Shown here: in pieces, positions 44,580-57,900 of the stretch | Layout of the letters: every line of letters begins with the position of its first letter | How positions within the stretch are numbered: position 1 is the stretch's first letter | Source of the DNA: Craterostigma plantagineum | Lineage: Eukaryota; Streptophyta; Magnoliopsida; Lamiales; Linderniaceae | Direction of reading: 5' to 3' | Assembly: GCA_027422505.1 (NCBI GenBank) | Contig: JAPQWV010000684.1 | Coordinates: 62,001 to 126,000, forward strand | DNA: 64,000 bases | Program-made: the position numbers and the translations under genes | Notes under the pieces: model-generated | What the model was told of the DNA's origin: nothing | Seen by the model: the letters and a program-made list of their open reading frames with translations, nothing else | The model's database searches: none

Positions 44580-47500
44580 TGTCACGCCCCGACTACCTAA
44601 CCGCATAATCTAGCGCATATCTACGTGCCTAGCAAATTTGCAAGTAAAGAAGTGCACCGAAAACGCGTACAAATTTTTCATTTTTCATTCATGGAATGTA
44701 ACATCGTTCTATACAAGACAAAAGAATGCATGTCGGACATTAGGGTCCAGACATGGTCTAACTACAACGACGAAGGTGTATCGGCACAGCAAAAGCTCTT
44801 ATGCGCCCGGCCTCACAGGTCGTCATCCACACACACACACGTCCACCCCCAAAAGCAGCACGAAGCTCCAAAAGGTTGGCCTTGCCTTCAAAATGCGCTC
44901 ACGTACCGTGATCGCCAGTGCCTACAACACACAACGTAGGAATGAGCCACCGAGGCTCAGTAAGCAGAAATCATGCATGTGTGCACGTGTCACTCCCCCG
45001 CAACAGCAATCCGCGCCGATGCATACAACACTTGCAAAGGCAATCCACGCCGATGCATATAACAATCGTACCAACGTACTCTGACTAATGTCACTCAGGG
45101 CCCTCGGCTAATCTCACTATGCACCACAAGAGCTCACGTCCCTCAAGGACAACACGACAGCGGTCCACGCCGGATGGCCGAACCCTAGGATGCACATCGT
45201 TCCCCTAGGTCGCCATATGATCCCGGCCGTCCCCGACTGTCCGGCGGTCGCTCACGCTGGTAGCCCACGCTGAGGTCGCCTACACCAGGGTTCTACCCTG
45301 TGTCGCTTACACCCTCAGGTCGCACCCTCCAGGTCGCACCTTACCGCCACGGGCCATGCCCAAATCCTAACCATAGGATATCAATATATATATCTAAAAT
45401 AATAGTACGACGACGCTAAAACGCCGCCCTGGTAGCATAGTAGACAGCCCCTGACTCAACTACGAGTCGACACACTTGCCCACATCGGCAAGTCCTCGTC
45501 GCGTACATGCGACACATCATTACGCACACTTAACCCCACGACCCTTCCTCACGAGTTCGTGTGTGCACGTGAGTATGCTTATGCAGATGCAGTAAATGCA
45601 ACATAGGCTTACCACATTTAAGTACTTAAATCAATTTACGAAGTCATGAAACCACGTACGCACGTAATCACACAAATTAGGCACGTAAAACAAGTTGTGT
45701 GTCGTAGTTGGACTTCTACTTACCTGTCGTCCGTAGATTAGCAGTCACCCGACCCGTAAGTGTTCCTAAGTCCCGACCTTAGGCATGAAAATTGGTGTCA
45801 GTGCGCTATTTTATTTAGTGGCTCAAGTATGCTAATCTCCAAACCCTAAATGTACATTATGGGTGTGTTAGTCTAATCGGTATTTCATGAGATTGGCTTC
45901 GGGTGAGCCTCGAGCTTGGTGTCGGAAAGATCTCGACATTTGTTTTGGTATAAACTCGGTATTATACATATAAAGGTTCGACATTTTAGATGGTGGACAA
46001 GGGTCTTCGACATTTATGATTGGAAATGTCGACATGAAGCTCACCATAAGTCTCGACATTATTAGAAATAAATCTCGAGTTGTATGGTAATTAGGTCGCG
46101 ACATTTGAATTATTTAGAAATCTCGACACTTAGTAATCTCGACATTTTAACCCCAAATAAAATGACTCGACATTTAATTCAATTAGGGTCTCGACATTTT
46201 TGTGAAGCTCGACATTCTTAGCTATCTTATCTAGACGTTGCATCTCGACATTTTTATAGATATTGGTCTCGACATTTATACTTCAGCATTTGTGTTAGAG
46301 AATATCGACATGCAACTCACACCGATCTTCGACATTTACAAGATGTCGATATGAAGGAGCTAATTATCGAGATGCATGAGGGTTTCGACCTCACCTTCCG
46401 ACATTTGATAAATCTCGGGTTGCTTGGGAAGTTAGGTCTCGACATTGTTAATTATCTTAGCTCGACATTATAGTTCGACATATGTACAAAATGTCGACAT
46501 TTATTTGCGTAAGGATTCGACATTTTTTCTTAATACCATTTCGACATTTATCTCGACTTTTCATCAAGATGTCGATATGAAATTAAATGTATACCTCGAC
46601 ATTTTGAGCTCGACTTTTCATCTATATCACTCGACATTATATCTATTACTCGACATTTTGTATATGTTCATGAACTCGACATTTAAGGATTTAAAGATCT
46701 CGACATCTTGGAACATAAAATGTCGACATGAGATTTCACCTCGACATTTTATCGACATTTTTCCTAACATGGCTTCGACTTTGGGTTTCGACATTTTCAT
46801 TAGGAAATGTCGACATGATATTTACATGGTATCTCGACAGTTATTGAAATGTCGATATATGTTTAGTCGACATTTCATGCAACAGTTCGACATTTCCTAC
46901 GACATTTATCATCTTCTTCGATTTTCCGTCGTTCTTCTCCCTCGAATTCACCTCGCAGCTCATTCTACCTAGCATTCTAAGTTCTAAATCACATGTTATG
47001 CTACTTAACTTCATATTTGCTCAAACAAACATCCTTAGTACCAACCTAAGCTCGAAATTTGGCTATAAAATCTTAATAGCAAGAAATCGAAGTGGCTTAG
47101 AGAGTTGGCGTCACTTACTAATTTTCGAAGTCCAAGTTAACTTGAGGTGTTCCTTTCGTTGAAATCCCCTCGGCTTCTTTCCCTTCTCCTTTCTTCTTTC
47201 TTTTCGTGGGTCCTTAGTGTGGTGTGGAGTTTTGAATCATTAATTTGGGATATTTTTCCTTAGCTTATGGTATATGAGGCGTGGCTTTTCCTTGATTTTG
47301 GGATCTTGTTTGCTAAACTTCACCTCTAAGGATATTGGGCCCAAGTTTGAGGTCTTATTTGGGCCCTAGTTTGGATTTAATTATAGCCCATTAGTAACTA
47401 TAGTCCAATTTTCTCTCATGATCCAATTTCCTTGTCCAACTTTCGAAAATTCCTAAATAAATTAGGGGTCACTTGGTACGATTTAATTGTACTAAATTCA

Positions 47501-47720
47501 AGAAATCGCCTAAGCACGTAATTTTCCACACAATTTCAAGTAAGTCACATAAGCACTATTTAATCGCACCCAATTTCGTAAAACACGAAGCCGCACTTAA
47601 GTCATATTCAGCACATAAATCACGTTTATGCACATAATTCACCTTAATGCACATAATTCACGAAGTTACCTTTTGCTAATTTATTGGCCCTACATACCTA
47701 CGGGAAACCCGGGTGCTACA
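44580..47720 (-). repeat. Gypsy C 5' LTR
   Basis: Nearly identical to 36775-39914. Differences noticed are an inserted T near 44813, substitutions near 45006, 45083 and 45225, one A fewer near 45652 and one C more near 47182. Confidence 0.95.
45933..46915 (-). repeat. TCGACATTT motif array in the gypsy C 5' LTR
   Basis: Copy of the array at 38128-39110, identical as far as I compared. Confidence 0.93.
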
Positions 47721-50270
47721 GATTCGCCGTCGCAGAAGTCGCACACAGGTGCGTGAAAACCCACAGTCGAAAAACAAGTGCTGAACAGTCTCGATGTGTA
47801 GGGCGTCACAGAGAACACAAGCAGGGGTCCCAACGCGCTGTGCCACCCAAGGCTTACCTCTAGTCGATAATCTATCTCGAATACCAACCACACTATGAAC
47901 TCATGGCGAGGAATCCTCAGTGGTCCCCCAAACAGGGCCGCCCAAGGGACAATCTGTCGACGAGTGCGCAACGCTTCTCTAATCAAACGTGACGTGGCCC
48001 GACCATCCGACGCCGCCATCCAACAGATCACATCTCGCCGAGTAGGATTAACCGGTGGTAGATGCCGACTAAAGTCAATATAATCAACCGCCGATCTTCC
48101 AGGCCAGTTCCAACCATGCGTGTCAATGACCGAACTGAGGCGGGTCCCCACTGGCAGCCCCATGGCAAGCGGGCCTCTTGGGTAGCGTCCAGTAAAGGCT
48201 CAGCCCGTAGCCATGGATCCTCCCATAACAATACCGACGAACCATCACCAATCAAAAAAGAAATAAATGGAAGAAGTATCACCTGCCTCAACTGCAATAG
48301 GTTCCGCCAGCTCCATGCAGTTTTTGCCGAGACAGTGATGGTCCAAAGTGAGCGCGCATGCAGGCGAGTACTGTACAGCCAGTCCACCCAGATCGAATCA
48401 GCCGCCCGGGTGATCACCCTCCATAATAGCTGTGCGAGAAGAACCCTATTATCCATAGAAATCGAACGAAGCCCTAAGCCACCCTCAGAAACTGGAAGAC
48501 AGACATCGTCCCACGCGACCTTGGCCGAACCACCACCCCACAAGAACTGCCTAAATCTCGCTTCTAGGGCACGAACGACAGCCTTGGGCAGCAAGAAGAC
48601 TCCTGACCAATAAACGTGAAGGGCCTGAAGCACAGATTTTATCAGCTGCTGCGTGCATAGGACAATGACCGATTAAGCCATGTTCCCAACCGCACATCAA
48701 CCCGCTGCAACAGTGTAGCACAGTCGCTGATCGTCAGGCGTGAAGAAATCAGTGGAACCCCCAAGTACCTCACTTTTAAGCTACCCTCGCGAAACCTCAT
48801 CATCGAGTGTAGCTGTGCCTTCAGGCTCTCAGCCTGCCGTGAGAGGTACATCTGACTTTTGTCTGGATTAGGATGTAACCGAAACAGCTGAAAGAAAGTC
48901 ATTAGAGCGTCCCTCAGCACCCCTATAGATATAGGATCGGCATGACAGAATAATAGAAGATCATCCGCAAAGACCAACATAGGGAGTGAGATGGACTCGC
49001 AACGCCAGTGATAGCGAAACCTCGGTTCGGCCTGTATGCGGCACTCATTAAGACCATGGAGCACCTCCATAACAAGGGTGAAGAGATATGGCGAAATGGG
49101 ATCCCCTGCCGAATGCCTCTCTTGCCAGCGAAATAGCCCGCCGAACGTCCGTTAAAGTTGATGGAGAAAGTAGGTGTCGTCAAGTAGCTCCTAATCCACT
49201 CAATATACCTCGGGTGGAAACGCATAGCCTGAAGCGTCGCCAATAAGAAACTCCATTCCACCTTGTCGTAGGCCTTAGCCAGATCCACCTTAAGCATAGC
49301 TCGAGGCGGTCTACCCTTGCTCGTATACCCAAGGCAAAGCTCCTGAGCCAACAGTATATTATCGCTAATGCGACGTCCAGGAATAAATGCCGTCTGGGAT
49401 GCATGGCCTAGGTCGCTCAGCATTGGCTTCAACCGGTTCGCCCAGACCTTCGAGATGACTTTGTAAAGAACATTACAGCACGAGATTGGACGAAAGTCAG
49501 TCGCGCGGCGTGGTGACTCGCATTTTGGTATCAGCGTGATAATCGTGCTATTTAGCCCATTCAGGAGGCGCCCAGTAGTAAAGAAATCCTGCGTCGCTCG
49601 TATCACGTCAGGGCCCACAGTACCCCACGCCGCTTTCAAGAATGCAGCCGTATACCCATCCAGCCCCGGCGCCTTCTCACCCCCCATAGAGAAAAGCGCC
49701 TGCCTCACCTCCACCTCGTCTACTGGCCGGACCATATCAATAACGCAGCCGGGGAAAGCGTGCGCTTAACGCACCCCTGCACCTCAGCCATTAGGACACC
49801 AGGTGTAACTCGCGCTGATTGTCCCAGTAGCCCCTGATAAAACCCAAGCAACTCCCCTTCGACCGCATCTGGAGTATCAAGAAGGGCGCCACTCGAACTT
49901 TCCAGTGAAACAATACGATTTGTCGCACGCCGTACAACAACTTTCCTGAAGAAGTAAGAGGAACACTGATCGCCATCCTTAAGCCAAGCAAGCTTCGCCC
50001 GCTGGGATAACAATGCTGTGTGTTCGACCTCAACCGCCCTAGCATAAAGAGATCGACAATGGCGTTCTAGGTCACGGAACAACCCCTCAAGTGGGTACCG
50101 CGAGGCAAACTCCTAGGCAGTTCCCAAGAAGCGTAGCGTCAGCCACATTAGCCGCAAGGTCACCCTTTTTGCGCCGCATCTGCATGAAGATAGGCTTCAG
50201 TAGCTTAAGCCTCTTAACCAGCACAAACATAGGAAAACTCGCCAGGTGAATGCCGTGTTTAGAGTATTTT
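47721..50270 (-). pseudogene. LINE C ORF2 (RT, connection, zf-RVT), 5'-truncated
   Basis: Read from 50270 leftwards: FPMFVLVKRLKLLKPIFMQM; AKLAWLKDGDQCSSYFFRK; RT from 49735 with GEKAPGLDGYTAAFLKAAWG, RRATDFRPISCCNVLYKVIS, QTAFIPGRRISDNILLAQEL and AMLKVDLAKAYDKVEWSFLL; a shift near 49090; the active-site region LVFADDLLLF (about 48960); the connection region LQALHVYWSG, SAKVAWDDVCLPVSEGGLGL and WEDPWL; GWNWPG; and zf-RVT KPWVAQRVGTPACVLCDALH with HLFFDCGFSRTC at the left end. The endonuclease is missing because the copy stops at about 50270, next to the hAT start. It is the best-preserved LINE RT here, yet it has several frameshifts (50087, 49740, 49080, 48640, 48170, 47890). Gypsy C cuts it at 47721. 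Confidence 0.88.
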
Positions 50271-50274
50271 TCAG

Positions 50275-51749
50275 ATGGATGTTGGTGGTGGCCGACGTGG
50301 TTCTCGTGCAACGAGGACCAGCAAAGGGAAGCAAGTCGTTGGTAGTTCATCGCAAGATAACTACCAACAATACGACCCGAACGAGTTGTTCGATCTCGCT
50401 GACGTGCTCGGCGATGACTTGAACGAGGACGCGGCCGGGTTCGAACTGTCGCCGGGAGCAAGCTCGCATGCCACGCAACATACGGAGGCGGAGGCGGAGG
50501 AGGAAATGCCGACGCAAACCGGCGCCGCCCGGCGGCTACAGTCGGACATCTTTGCGGTACACTTCAAGAAGGTACCTACTAGTATAGTTAACCAATTTAA
50601 AGCTATTTGTAACTACTGTGGTAGGGAATATAATTTTAGAAAGGGGGTGGATATGGGTCGATGACTTCCCATCTCCGTTTGAAACACAGACTAAGTTAGG
50701 TATAGGTAAAAACCAACAGCAAATGTTCGGCGGAACGGACTCGTCCGCATCGGGACCGGCGTGCGGGAGCGGAAGCGCAACGTCGTTGTTTCATTACAAC
50801 GAGGACGTTGCGCGACGGGAGCTTACCAAGTTCGTCGCCGCGAAGCACCTACCATTTCGATTTGCCGATGATCCGATCTACGAGCATTGGATCAACACCG
50901 CATACAGCCCTCAGGCGAAGAAGGTTTCGAGGAGCACCTTGACGCGGGATACTAGGAAGACAGTAATAGCGCTTAAGCGCGACTTAGTAGCTTTATTAGG
51001 TAATTTAGGAACTAACGTGTCGATTTGCTCCGATATATGGAGCGATCATTGGCAACGTTCATTATACATGGGCGTGACATGCCACTGGGTCGATGATTCG
51101 TGGACGATACAAAAGCGCGTGATCGCATATAGGGAGTTTGATGAAGCGCACACGGCGCAAAACATTGCGATCAAGCTTAGGACGATCTTATCAGAGTATA
51201 GGATAGTCAACAAAGTCTTTTCAGTATCGTTCGACGATGCGAGCGCAAACAACGCGAGCATTGAACGGTTGAAGGAGTATTGTAGCCGTCAGTCGGAGGA
51301 CGGTTTTTTCACGTGCGTTGTTTTTGCCACATACTTAATCTTTGTGTGCAAGACGCGATAGTTAGTTTAAAGGAGCAAGTGCAGCCTATACGCTACGCAA
51401 TCTCCTACCTGATGCGGCACCCTTCTTTGTGGAAGAAGTGGAAGCATTTCTGCGCTAGAGAGGATGTACCGGTCAAGAAGTTTAGTTTAGACGTACCCAC
51501 CAGGTGGAATTCCACCTACAAGTTGTTGTACAGTTTGATGGAATATCGGACACAGCTGTGCGACTTCTTCACCGAAAACAGAGTGTTGCCGTACATTTTA
51601 GTTCCAGAGATGTGGGATCCATGCAACGGTTTATGTGAGATACTTCAAGTATTCACGACACCACCGAGGCGATGTCGGGTTCATATTACCCGACTTCCAT
51701 ACTTGCGTTAGATCATTGCGTAAAAGTCGCAATTATACTCGACAGACTT
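50275..51749 (+). pseudogene. hAT transposase (RICESLEEPER-like), N-terminal and core part, broken
   Basis: The first ATG gives MDVGGGRRGSRATRTSKGK. A BED zinc finger follows (SDIFAVHFKKVP, AICNYCGREYNF, then SMTSHLRLKH in a shifted frame, about 50550-50690). The core holds VSICSDIWSDHWQRSLYMGV, FSVSFDDASANNAS (a conserved acidic site, about 51220-51260), RCFCHILNLCVQDAI (about 51315-51360) and FSLDVPTRWNSTYKLLYSLM (about 51480-51540). BED plus this core defines the Ac/hAT superfamily; the protein would cut and join transposon ends. Frame breaks occur near the G run at 50642, the T run at 51302, and near 51655. The frame reaches the GACTT target site at 51745-51749, where gypsy B enters. The C-terminus is at 62729. 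Confidence 0.88.
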
Positions 51750-52281
51750 TGTCAGGACCCGTCGTCCCGCCCTCGTAATCCGTTCTAAATCTAGTGTTAA
51801 TGCTTTGGTATTGTGCGAATACGTAAAAATGCGAATAAAATTTTTCATTTTAAAATGCAAGCGGAAATCTTATATACATGTCGAAAGAATGTTGTACATC
51901 GTTCGACATCTTTATCATGTCCATGTTTGCAAAATACAAGTGTACGTGTGTGTGTGCAGCCAAAAGCTCCCTATGCGCCCGGCCTTCACAGGTCGTCATC
52001 CATACACACACTCCCACCTCAAAAGCGGTCGGACTGCGTCAAAAGATCGGCCTCGCGTAAAAGTCAGATCACGTACCGTGATCGTCAGTACCTACAACAC
52101 GCAACATAAATAATGAGCCACCGAGGCTCAGTAAGCAGAAATTATGCATGAATGCACGTGTCCTAACGGACGACAATCCACGTCGTCGCTTTCTAACGCT
52201 CGTACTCTTTGTCTTATACTCTTATTTCTTATACTCTTATTTCTTACGGGCCCTCGGCCTTCGTTTCCCCAGCCTCTTATT

Positions 52282-52476
52282 CTGTCTTATCGTATGGGGT
52301 ATTTACCCAGCCTCTTATTCAGGCCTTATCGTACGGGGTATTTACCCAGCCTCTTATTCAGGCCTTATCGTACGGGGTATTTACCCAGCCTCTTATTCAG
52401 GCCTTATCGTACGGGGTATTTACCCAGCCTCTTATTCAGGCCTTATCGTACGGGGTATTTACCCAGCCTCTTAATC
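52282..52476 (-). repeat. 39 bp tandem repeat, five copies, gypsy B 3' LTR
   Basis: Five copies start at 52282, 52321, 52360, 52399 and 52438, each containing GGGGTATTTACCCAGCCTC. The three inner copies are identical; the first and last each have small changes. Since 39 is divisible by three, open frames run through it in every phase, which explains three spurious ORFs of about 100 codons. Confidence 0.96.
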
Positions 52477-53151
52477 AGGCCTTAAAGGCTGCATAGGGGA
52501 AAGCCGTGACTCTTCATTCGAGTCGACACAAACGCCAATATCGGCGAACATACATCGCACACAGGCGATCTCATGCGCGCTCATACCTCGCTCCTTTCGT
52601 ACTACTCATGCATGCAAGTGCTCGTGCTTATGCTCATATACATATGCAAATCATGCCGTCATGCATATAAATAAATCATTTCATTCGTATGCATTTCATA
52701 GATAATACACGAGCACGTAATTCACATACTTGGACGCAGGCAAGTTACGTGTCATAGTTGAATTTCTACTTACTTGTCGTCCGAGCGAAATTAGTATTTT
52801 CCCCGTTTGCTCCTAACGTACGACCTTTAAGCATAAATAATGACGTATGAGTATTGCGCCTTTATAAGATCCCTTAGCCAAATTAAATCATCTCACCTCA
52901 TTAAATTCGTTAAATTATAAGTCGTTAATTTCAAGTCTAGATTAAGTCTCTTGTCCCATAAATTTCCTAAGTAAGGTTAGTATAAAATTCGTGACTAGGG
53001 AATTCGGCAAAATTCCTAATTTTTAACCTTAATCGTAAAATTATTATATCAGTACGTTATCTGAAATATTGGTTATCTATGTTCTTGAAATATTTTGCTT
53101 AATATTGTATGTGAAGATCTCGGTATAATTTATAAAGTAGGATTTCGACAT

Positions 53152-54125
53152 TTTATTAAATTTCGACATTTGTTTTGGGTATAAAACTCGATATTATACG
53201 TATGAGGGTTCTACATTTTCATTTTACAAACATGTCGATATGGAGAAGTTAAGTGTCGGGGTGTGTGAGGGTTTCGACATTTTTCTTTGGCTCTCGACAT
53301 TTCTCTCCAAATAACAGGACTCGACATTTTATTATCTTAGGATATCTCGACATTATTCTTATAGGTGCATCTCGACATTTTTGTGTGTATGAACTCGACA
53401 TCTTCTCTAATTTCGGTATTTCCTAACATCTCGACATTTCTACCTTGAGGTCTCGACATTTTTATTCCTAACAAAGCTTCGACATTGTACTTTAACACCT
53501 CGACATTTTGAGGAAAATGTCGACATGGAACTTGCATGGGTCTCGACATTTCACCATAGCATCTCGACATTTATACGCTATAAGATATCGACATGTTAAG
53601 TCGACATTTTTTTTTGCTAACATTCGACATTTATCCTGATAGTATGACTCGACATTTTTGTGTTCTATTTTATTCGACATCTCATCTCGCCATCTTGTAG
53701 TATAAAATGTCGACATGGAATTTACCTAAATCTCGACATTTTCCTTAACATGGTCTCGATATTTTTCGTTAGAAATGTCGATATGAATCTTGTATGGATC
53801 TCGACATCTCACATGATTTAAGATCTCGATATGTCTTATAAGTGAGTCTCGACATTTATCATATGCTTCGACATTTTCCTAAGTGGTTCCGACATTTCGT
53901 TCGAATGCAAGGACTCGACATTTTACTATCCTGCCCCGACATTTTATACAATGAAAATCTCGATATATATATATATATATATCACGTCGACATCTAGCTT
54001 AACCGTTCGACATTATATTCGACATTTGGATTAGAAAATGTCGGCATGCATTTTGCATGAACCTCGACATTTAACACTTGTCGATATGCTATGTCGACTT
54101 CTTAAGCACTCGACATTTATATTTG
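53152..54125 (-). repeat. TCGACATTT motif array in the gypsy B 3' LTR
   Basis: A dense run of TCTCGACATTT, TTCGACATTT and ATGTCGACATG units in AT-rich spacer, with a TA microsatellite near 53963. It lies about 0.8-1.75 kb from the LTR 5' end, the same position as in gypsy A and C. Confidence 0.93.
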
Positions 54126-54907
54126 TTTCGCCATTTTCATCATCTTCAGCGTTCATCATCCCCCAAATTCGCCTCGCAGCTCGTTCTTCTTAGGGTTATA
54201 AGTTCTAAATCATATGCTAAGCTACTTAACCCATCTTTGCACCTACCTAAACCCTAGTTCGAGCCTTTATTCGTTATTTAGGGTTTCTCGTGGCTTTTCT
54301 CCAATTGCTAGCATTTAACGTCATTTAATATCCTCAACTACTTCTAAGATAAAGAATTAAGAGCTTAGGGAGGGGTTTTAGCTTACTAGCTTCGAATTCT
54401 CGAGTTTCTTGGTCCAAGCTTGGCTCGACTTCTTCTCCTTCTCCTTTCTTTCCTTTCGTTTTCACTTCGTGGGTTCTCTTTTGGGGTGTTGTCGAATTTT
54501 TGAGTTTTGTTTCACTAAGTATCATTTCTATTAGATAAGGTATGGGTTTTCCTTGAAATGGGGGCTTTGTTTCCTAATTGGGCTTCTTGCAAATTTGAGC
54601 CCACTTGGTAATTCCTATCATGATAGGTTCATGGTCCAAGTAATATCCTAGCCCACAAAAATTTTGATTCCAAGCCCATCTATCATTAGCCATTTCTCTT
54701 ATCATTTTCGAAAATCATCTTTCATAAATTAGGACCATATTAAACACGAAGTCCTTAGCACGTAATTGTACGTAATACTTACAAGATCACGAACATGGAC
54801 TTTACGAATTCACATAAACATTCACCTATACACAATAAGCATAAAGTCGCGTAAGGCATGCACGTAGTTTATTGGCCGACCTAATTTTCGGGGACCGGGG
54901 TCTTACA

Positions 54908-54926
54908 TCCTCCCCCCCTTAAGGAG
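54908..54926 (-). promoter_or_regulatory. Gypsy B polypurine tract
   Basis: The minus strand has AAGGGGGGGAGGA abutting the 3' LTR, about 17 bp past the pol stop codon at 54943. Confidence 0.93.
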
Positions 54927-54942
54927 GATTTCGCCCCCGAAA

Positions 54943-57900
54943 TCAGTCCGTGTGAAACAACTCGGGATAACGAATTCTCATTTCGTCCTCCCGTTCCCAT
55001 GTGGCTTCTTCCGTGGACTGATTTCGCCACAGTACTTTCACTAAAGAAATATCCTTACTCCTAAGCTTCTTAGTCTCGTACATCAATATCTCCACCGGAG
55101 TCTCCTCGTAACTCAGATCCGGTTTCAATTGCTGATGTAGGGACTCGCTTCCTAACACGTGGTTCGGGTCCGCTAGGTATTTCCGTAGCGTCGAGACATG
55201 GAACACGTCATGCACTTGCGCTAATGATGCAGGCAGCTCCAATTGGTATGCTACCTCGCCTACTCTTTTCAGTATCCTAAAGGGTCCTATGTACCTAGGA
55301 CTTAACTTCCCTTTCTTCCCGAATCTCTTTACACCCTTCATCGGCGATACTTTCACGAACACCATATCGCCTTCGTCAAACTCTAATGGTCGACGTCTTC
55401 GATCCGCGTAGCTCTTCTGTCGGCTCTGCGCCGTCCGCATTCTTTCTCGTATGGCGGTTATAGCTTCCGTCATTTCTCGTATGATATGGGGGCCTAGCAG
55501 TGCCCGTTCGCCAACCTCGTCCCAATGTACTGGGGATCTGCACCTACGCCCGTATAACGCCTCGTACGGTGCCATCCCGATGGTGACGTGGTAGCTATTA
55601 TTATAGGAGAACTCGATCAGTGGGAGGTACTTACTCCAATTTCCTTTGAAATCGAGTACACACGCTCGGAGCATGTCCTCCAGTGTCTGTATCGTTCTCT
55701 CGGATTGACCGTCTGTCTGCGGATGGTAGGCGGTACTAAAGGACAGCCTCGTTCCCATCGCCTTTTGCAAACTCGTCCAGAATTTCGATAGAAATCTGGA
55801 GTCGCGATCCGAGACTATCGACGATGGAACGCCGTGCAGTCGCACTATCTCCTGAATATAGAGCTCCGCGTACCGTTCCATGGAATACGTCGTACTTATT
55901 GGTAGGAAATGGGCCGACTTGGTTAGTCGGTCGACAATCACCCAAATCGCGTCGTGCCCTTTCGCATTCCTAGGCAATCCTACTACGAAGTCCATGGTAA
56001 TGTTATCCCATTTCCATTCCGGAATGGGTAACGGTTGCAGGGTTCCTGCCGGCCTTTGATGCTCGGCTTTGATCTGCTGGCATGTCAGGCATTGACTCAC
56101 GAAGGTCGCGATGTCCTTTTTCATGCCTGGCCACCAGTAGTTTTCCTTTAAGTCTCTGTACATCTTCGTTGCTCCTGGATGTACCGAGTATGCTGTAGCG
56201 TGTGCTTCCGTCATTATTAGCCGTCGTAGTTCGGCGTTGTCTGGCACGTACAACCGGTTCTTGAAGTATAATCGTTCGTCTTCCCGTATCATAAGGTCTC
56301 CAGTGGTTTGTTCCGGTTGTGCCTCCTTAATCTTTACATATAACTCGTCTGCTCCTTGCGCTGTCTTGATCTGCTCCAGCAGTGTCGGTTGCAACGTTAG
56401 GGCCGCTAGCTGCGCCTCGACTTCGCCTAACCTTACGACTTCTACTTCCAGCAGTTGCAGTTCTGTACTAACTGCTTTTCGGCTTAAGGCATCGGCTACT
56501 ATGTTTGCCTTGCCTGGGTGGTAGTTGATTACGCAGTCGTAATCCTTAACTAACTCTAACCACCTCCTCTGCCTCATATTTAACTCCTTTTGTGTAAAGA
56601 AGTATTTGAGGCTCTTGTGGTCGGTGTATATCTCACACCGCTCTCCATAGAGGTAATGCCTCCAGATCTTGAGAGCAAAGACTACTGCCGCCAGTTCTAG
56701 GTCGTGCGTCGGGTAATTCTTCTCGTATTCCTTTAGTTGACGAGAGGCGTATGCTATTACATTCCCGTTCTGCATTAGCACACATCCTAACCCGTTCTTC
56801 GACGCATCGCTATAAACGGTAAACCCTCCTGCTCCCGATGGGATTGTGAGAACTGGGGCCGTCGTAAGCCTTTCCTTCAGCTTTTGGAAGCTCCGTTCAC
56901 ATTCTACGGTCCACTGAAAAGGCGTATTCTTCTTGGTCAGCCTCGTCAGTGTCGATGCTATCTTCGAGAAGTCCTTTATGAACTTCCTATAGTATCCTGC
57001 CAGACCGAGGAAGCTTCGTATTTCCGTCACGTTCGTCGGCCTGGGCCAATTGCTAATAGCTTCTATCTTCTTCGGGTCCACTGAGATTCCTTCTCCTGAT
57101 ACTATGTGCCCTAAGAAGGCGACTTGGTCGAGCCAAAATTCGCACTTCTTGAACTTGGCGTATAGTTGCTTCTCCCGTAGTATCCCTAGAACTTCCCTCA
57201 GGTGTTCTTCGTGCTCCTCCTTCGTTTTCGAGTAGACTAGGATGTCATCTATGAAGACGATGACAGACCTATCTAAGTATGGCTTGAACACCCGGTTCAT
57301 TAAATCCATAAAGGCTGCGGGCGCATTAGTCAACCCGAATGGCATCACCAGAAATTCGTAGTGGCCATAACGGGTACTAAAGGCCGTCTTCGGGACGTCT
57401 TCTTTCCGGATCCTTAGTTGGTGATAGCCTGATCTTAAGTCGATCTTGGAGAAGACCGTTGCACCTTGCAGTTGATCGAATAGATCGTCTATCCTAGGGA
57501 GTGGGTACTTGTTCTTGATCGTCAACTTGTTCAACTCTCTGTAGTCTATGCATAGTCTCATGGATCCGTCTTTCTTTTTCACGAATAGCACCGGCGCTCC
57601 CCAAGGAGAGAAACTCGGCTGTATGAACTCCTTCTGCATGAGTTCGTCGAGTTGATCCTTTAATTCCTTCATCTCCGTCGGTGCTAGCCGATAGGGCGTC
57701 TTAGATACTGGTGCCGCTCCAGGTACCAGATCTATAACGAACTCTATTTCCCGTTCGGGCGGTAGTCCCGGTAACTCTTCGGGAAACACGTCGGGGAAGT
57801 CCTTAACTATTGGTACTTCCTCGAGTTTCGGGGAGGCGTTCTCTTCCGACTTGATAGCGAATACCAGATAGGCTTCACACCCCGATTTGATCAGTCGCTG

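Larger units (their letters stand above)
36775..47720 (-). mobile_element. Gypsy C: full-length, very young Tekay-like chromovirus with TSD
   Basis: It has 3' LTR 36775-39914 (3,140 bp), polypurine tract from 39915, pol, gag, PBS 44565-44576 and 5' LTR 44580-47720 (3,141 bp). The flanks GATTC (36770-36774 and 47721-47725) are a perfect TSD in LINE C. Between the LTRs I see three substitutions and three single-base indels, so the insertion is recent. Coding capacity is complete except for one frameshift at the gag/pol boundary near 43025. Confidence 0.96.
51750..54907 (-). repeat. Gypsy B 3' LTR
   Basis: Plus-strand edges are TGTCAGGACCCG and GGGGTCTTACA. It contains a 5-copy 39 bp tandem repeat and a TCGACATTT array. 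Confidence 0.96.

Noticed and set aside
52144..52496. Three ~100-codon repetitive ORFs (and their copies at 59957-60309)
   Set aside because: They are produced by the 39 bp tandem repeat in the LTR, and no known domain is present.
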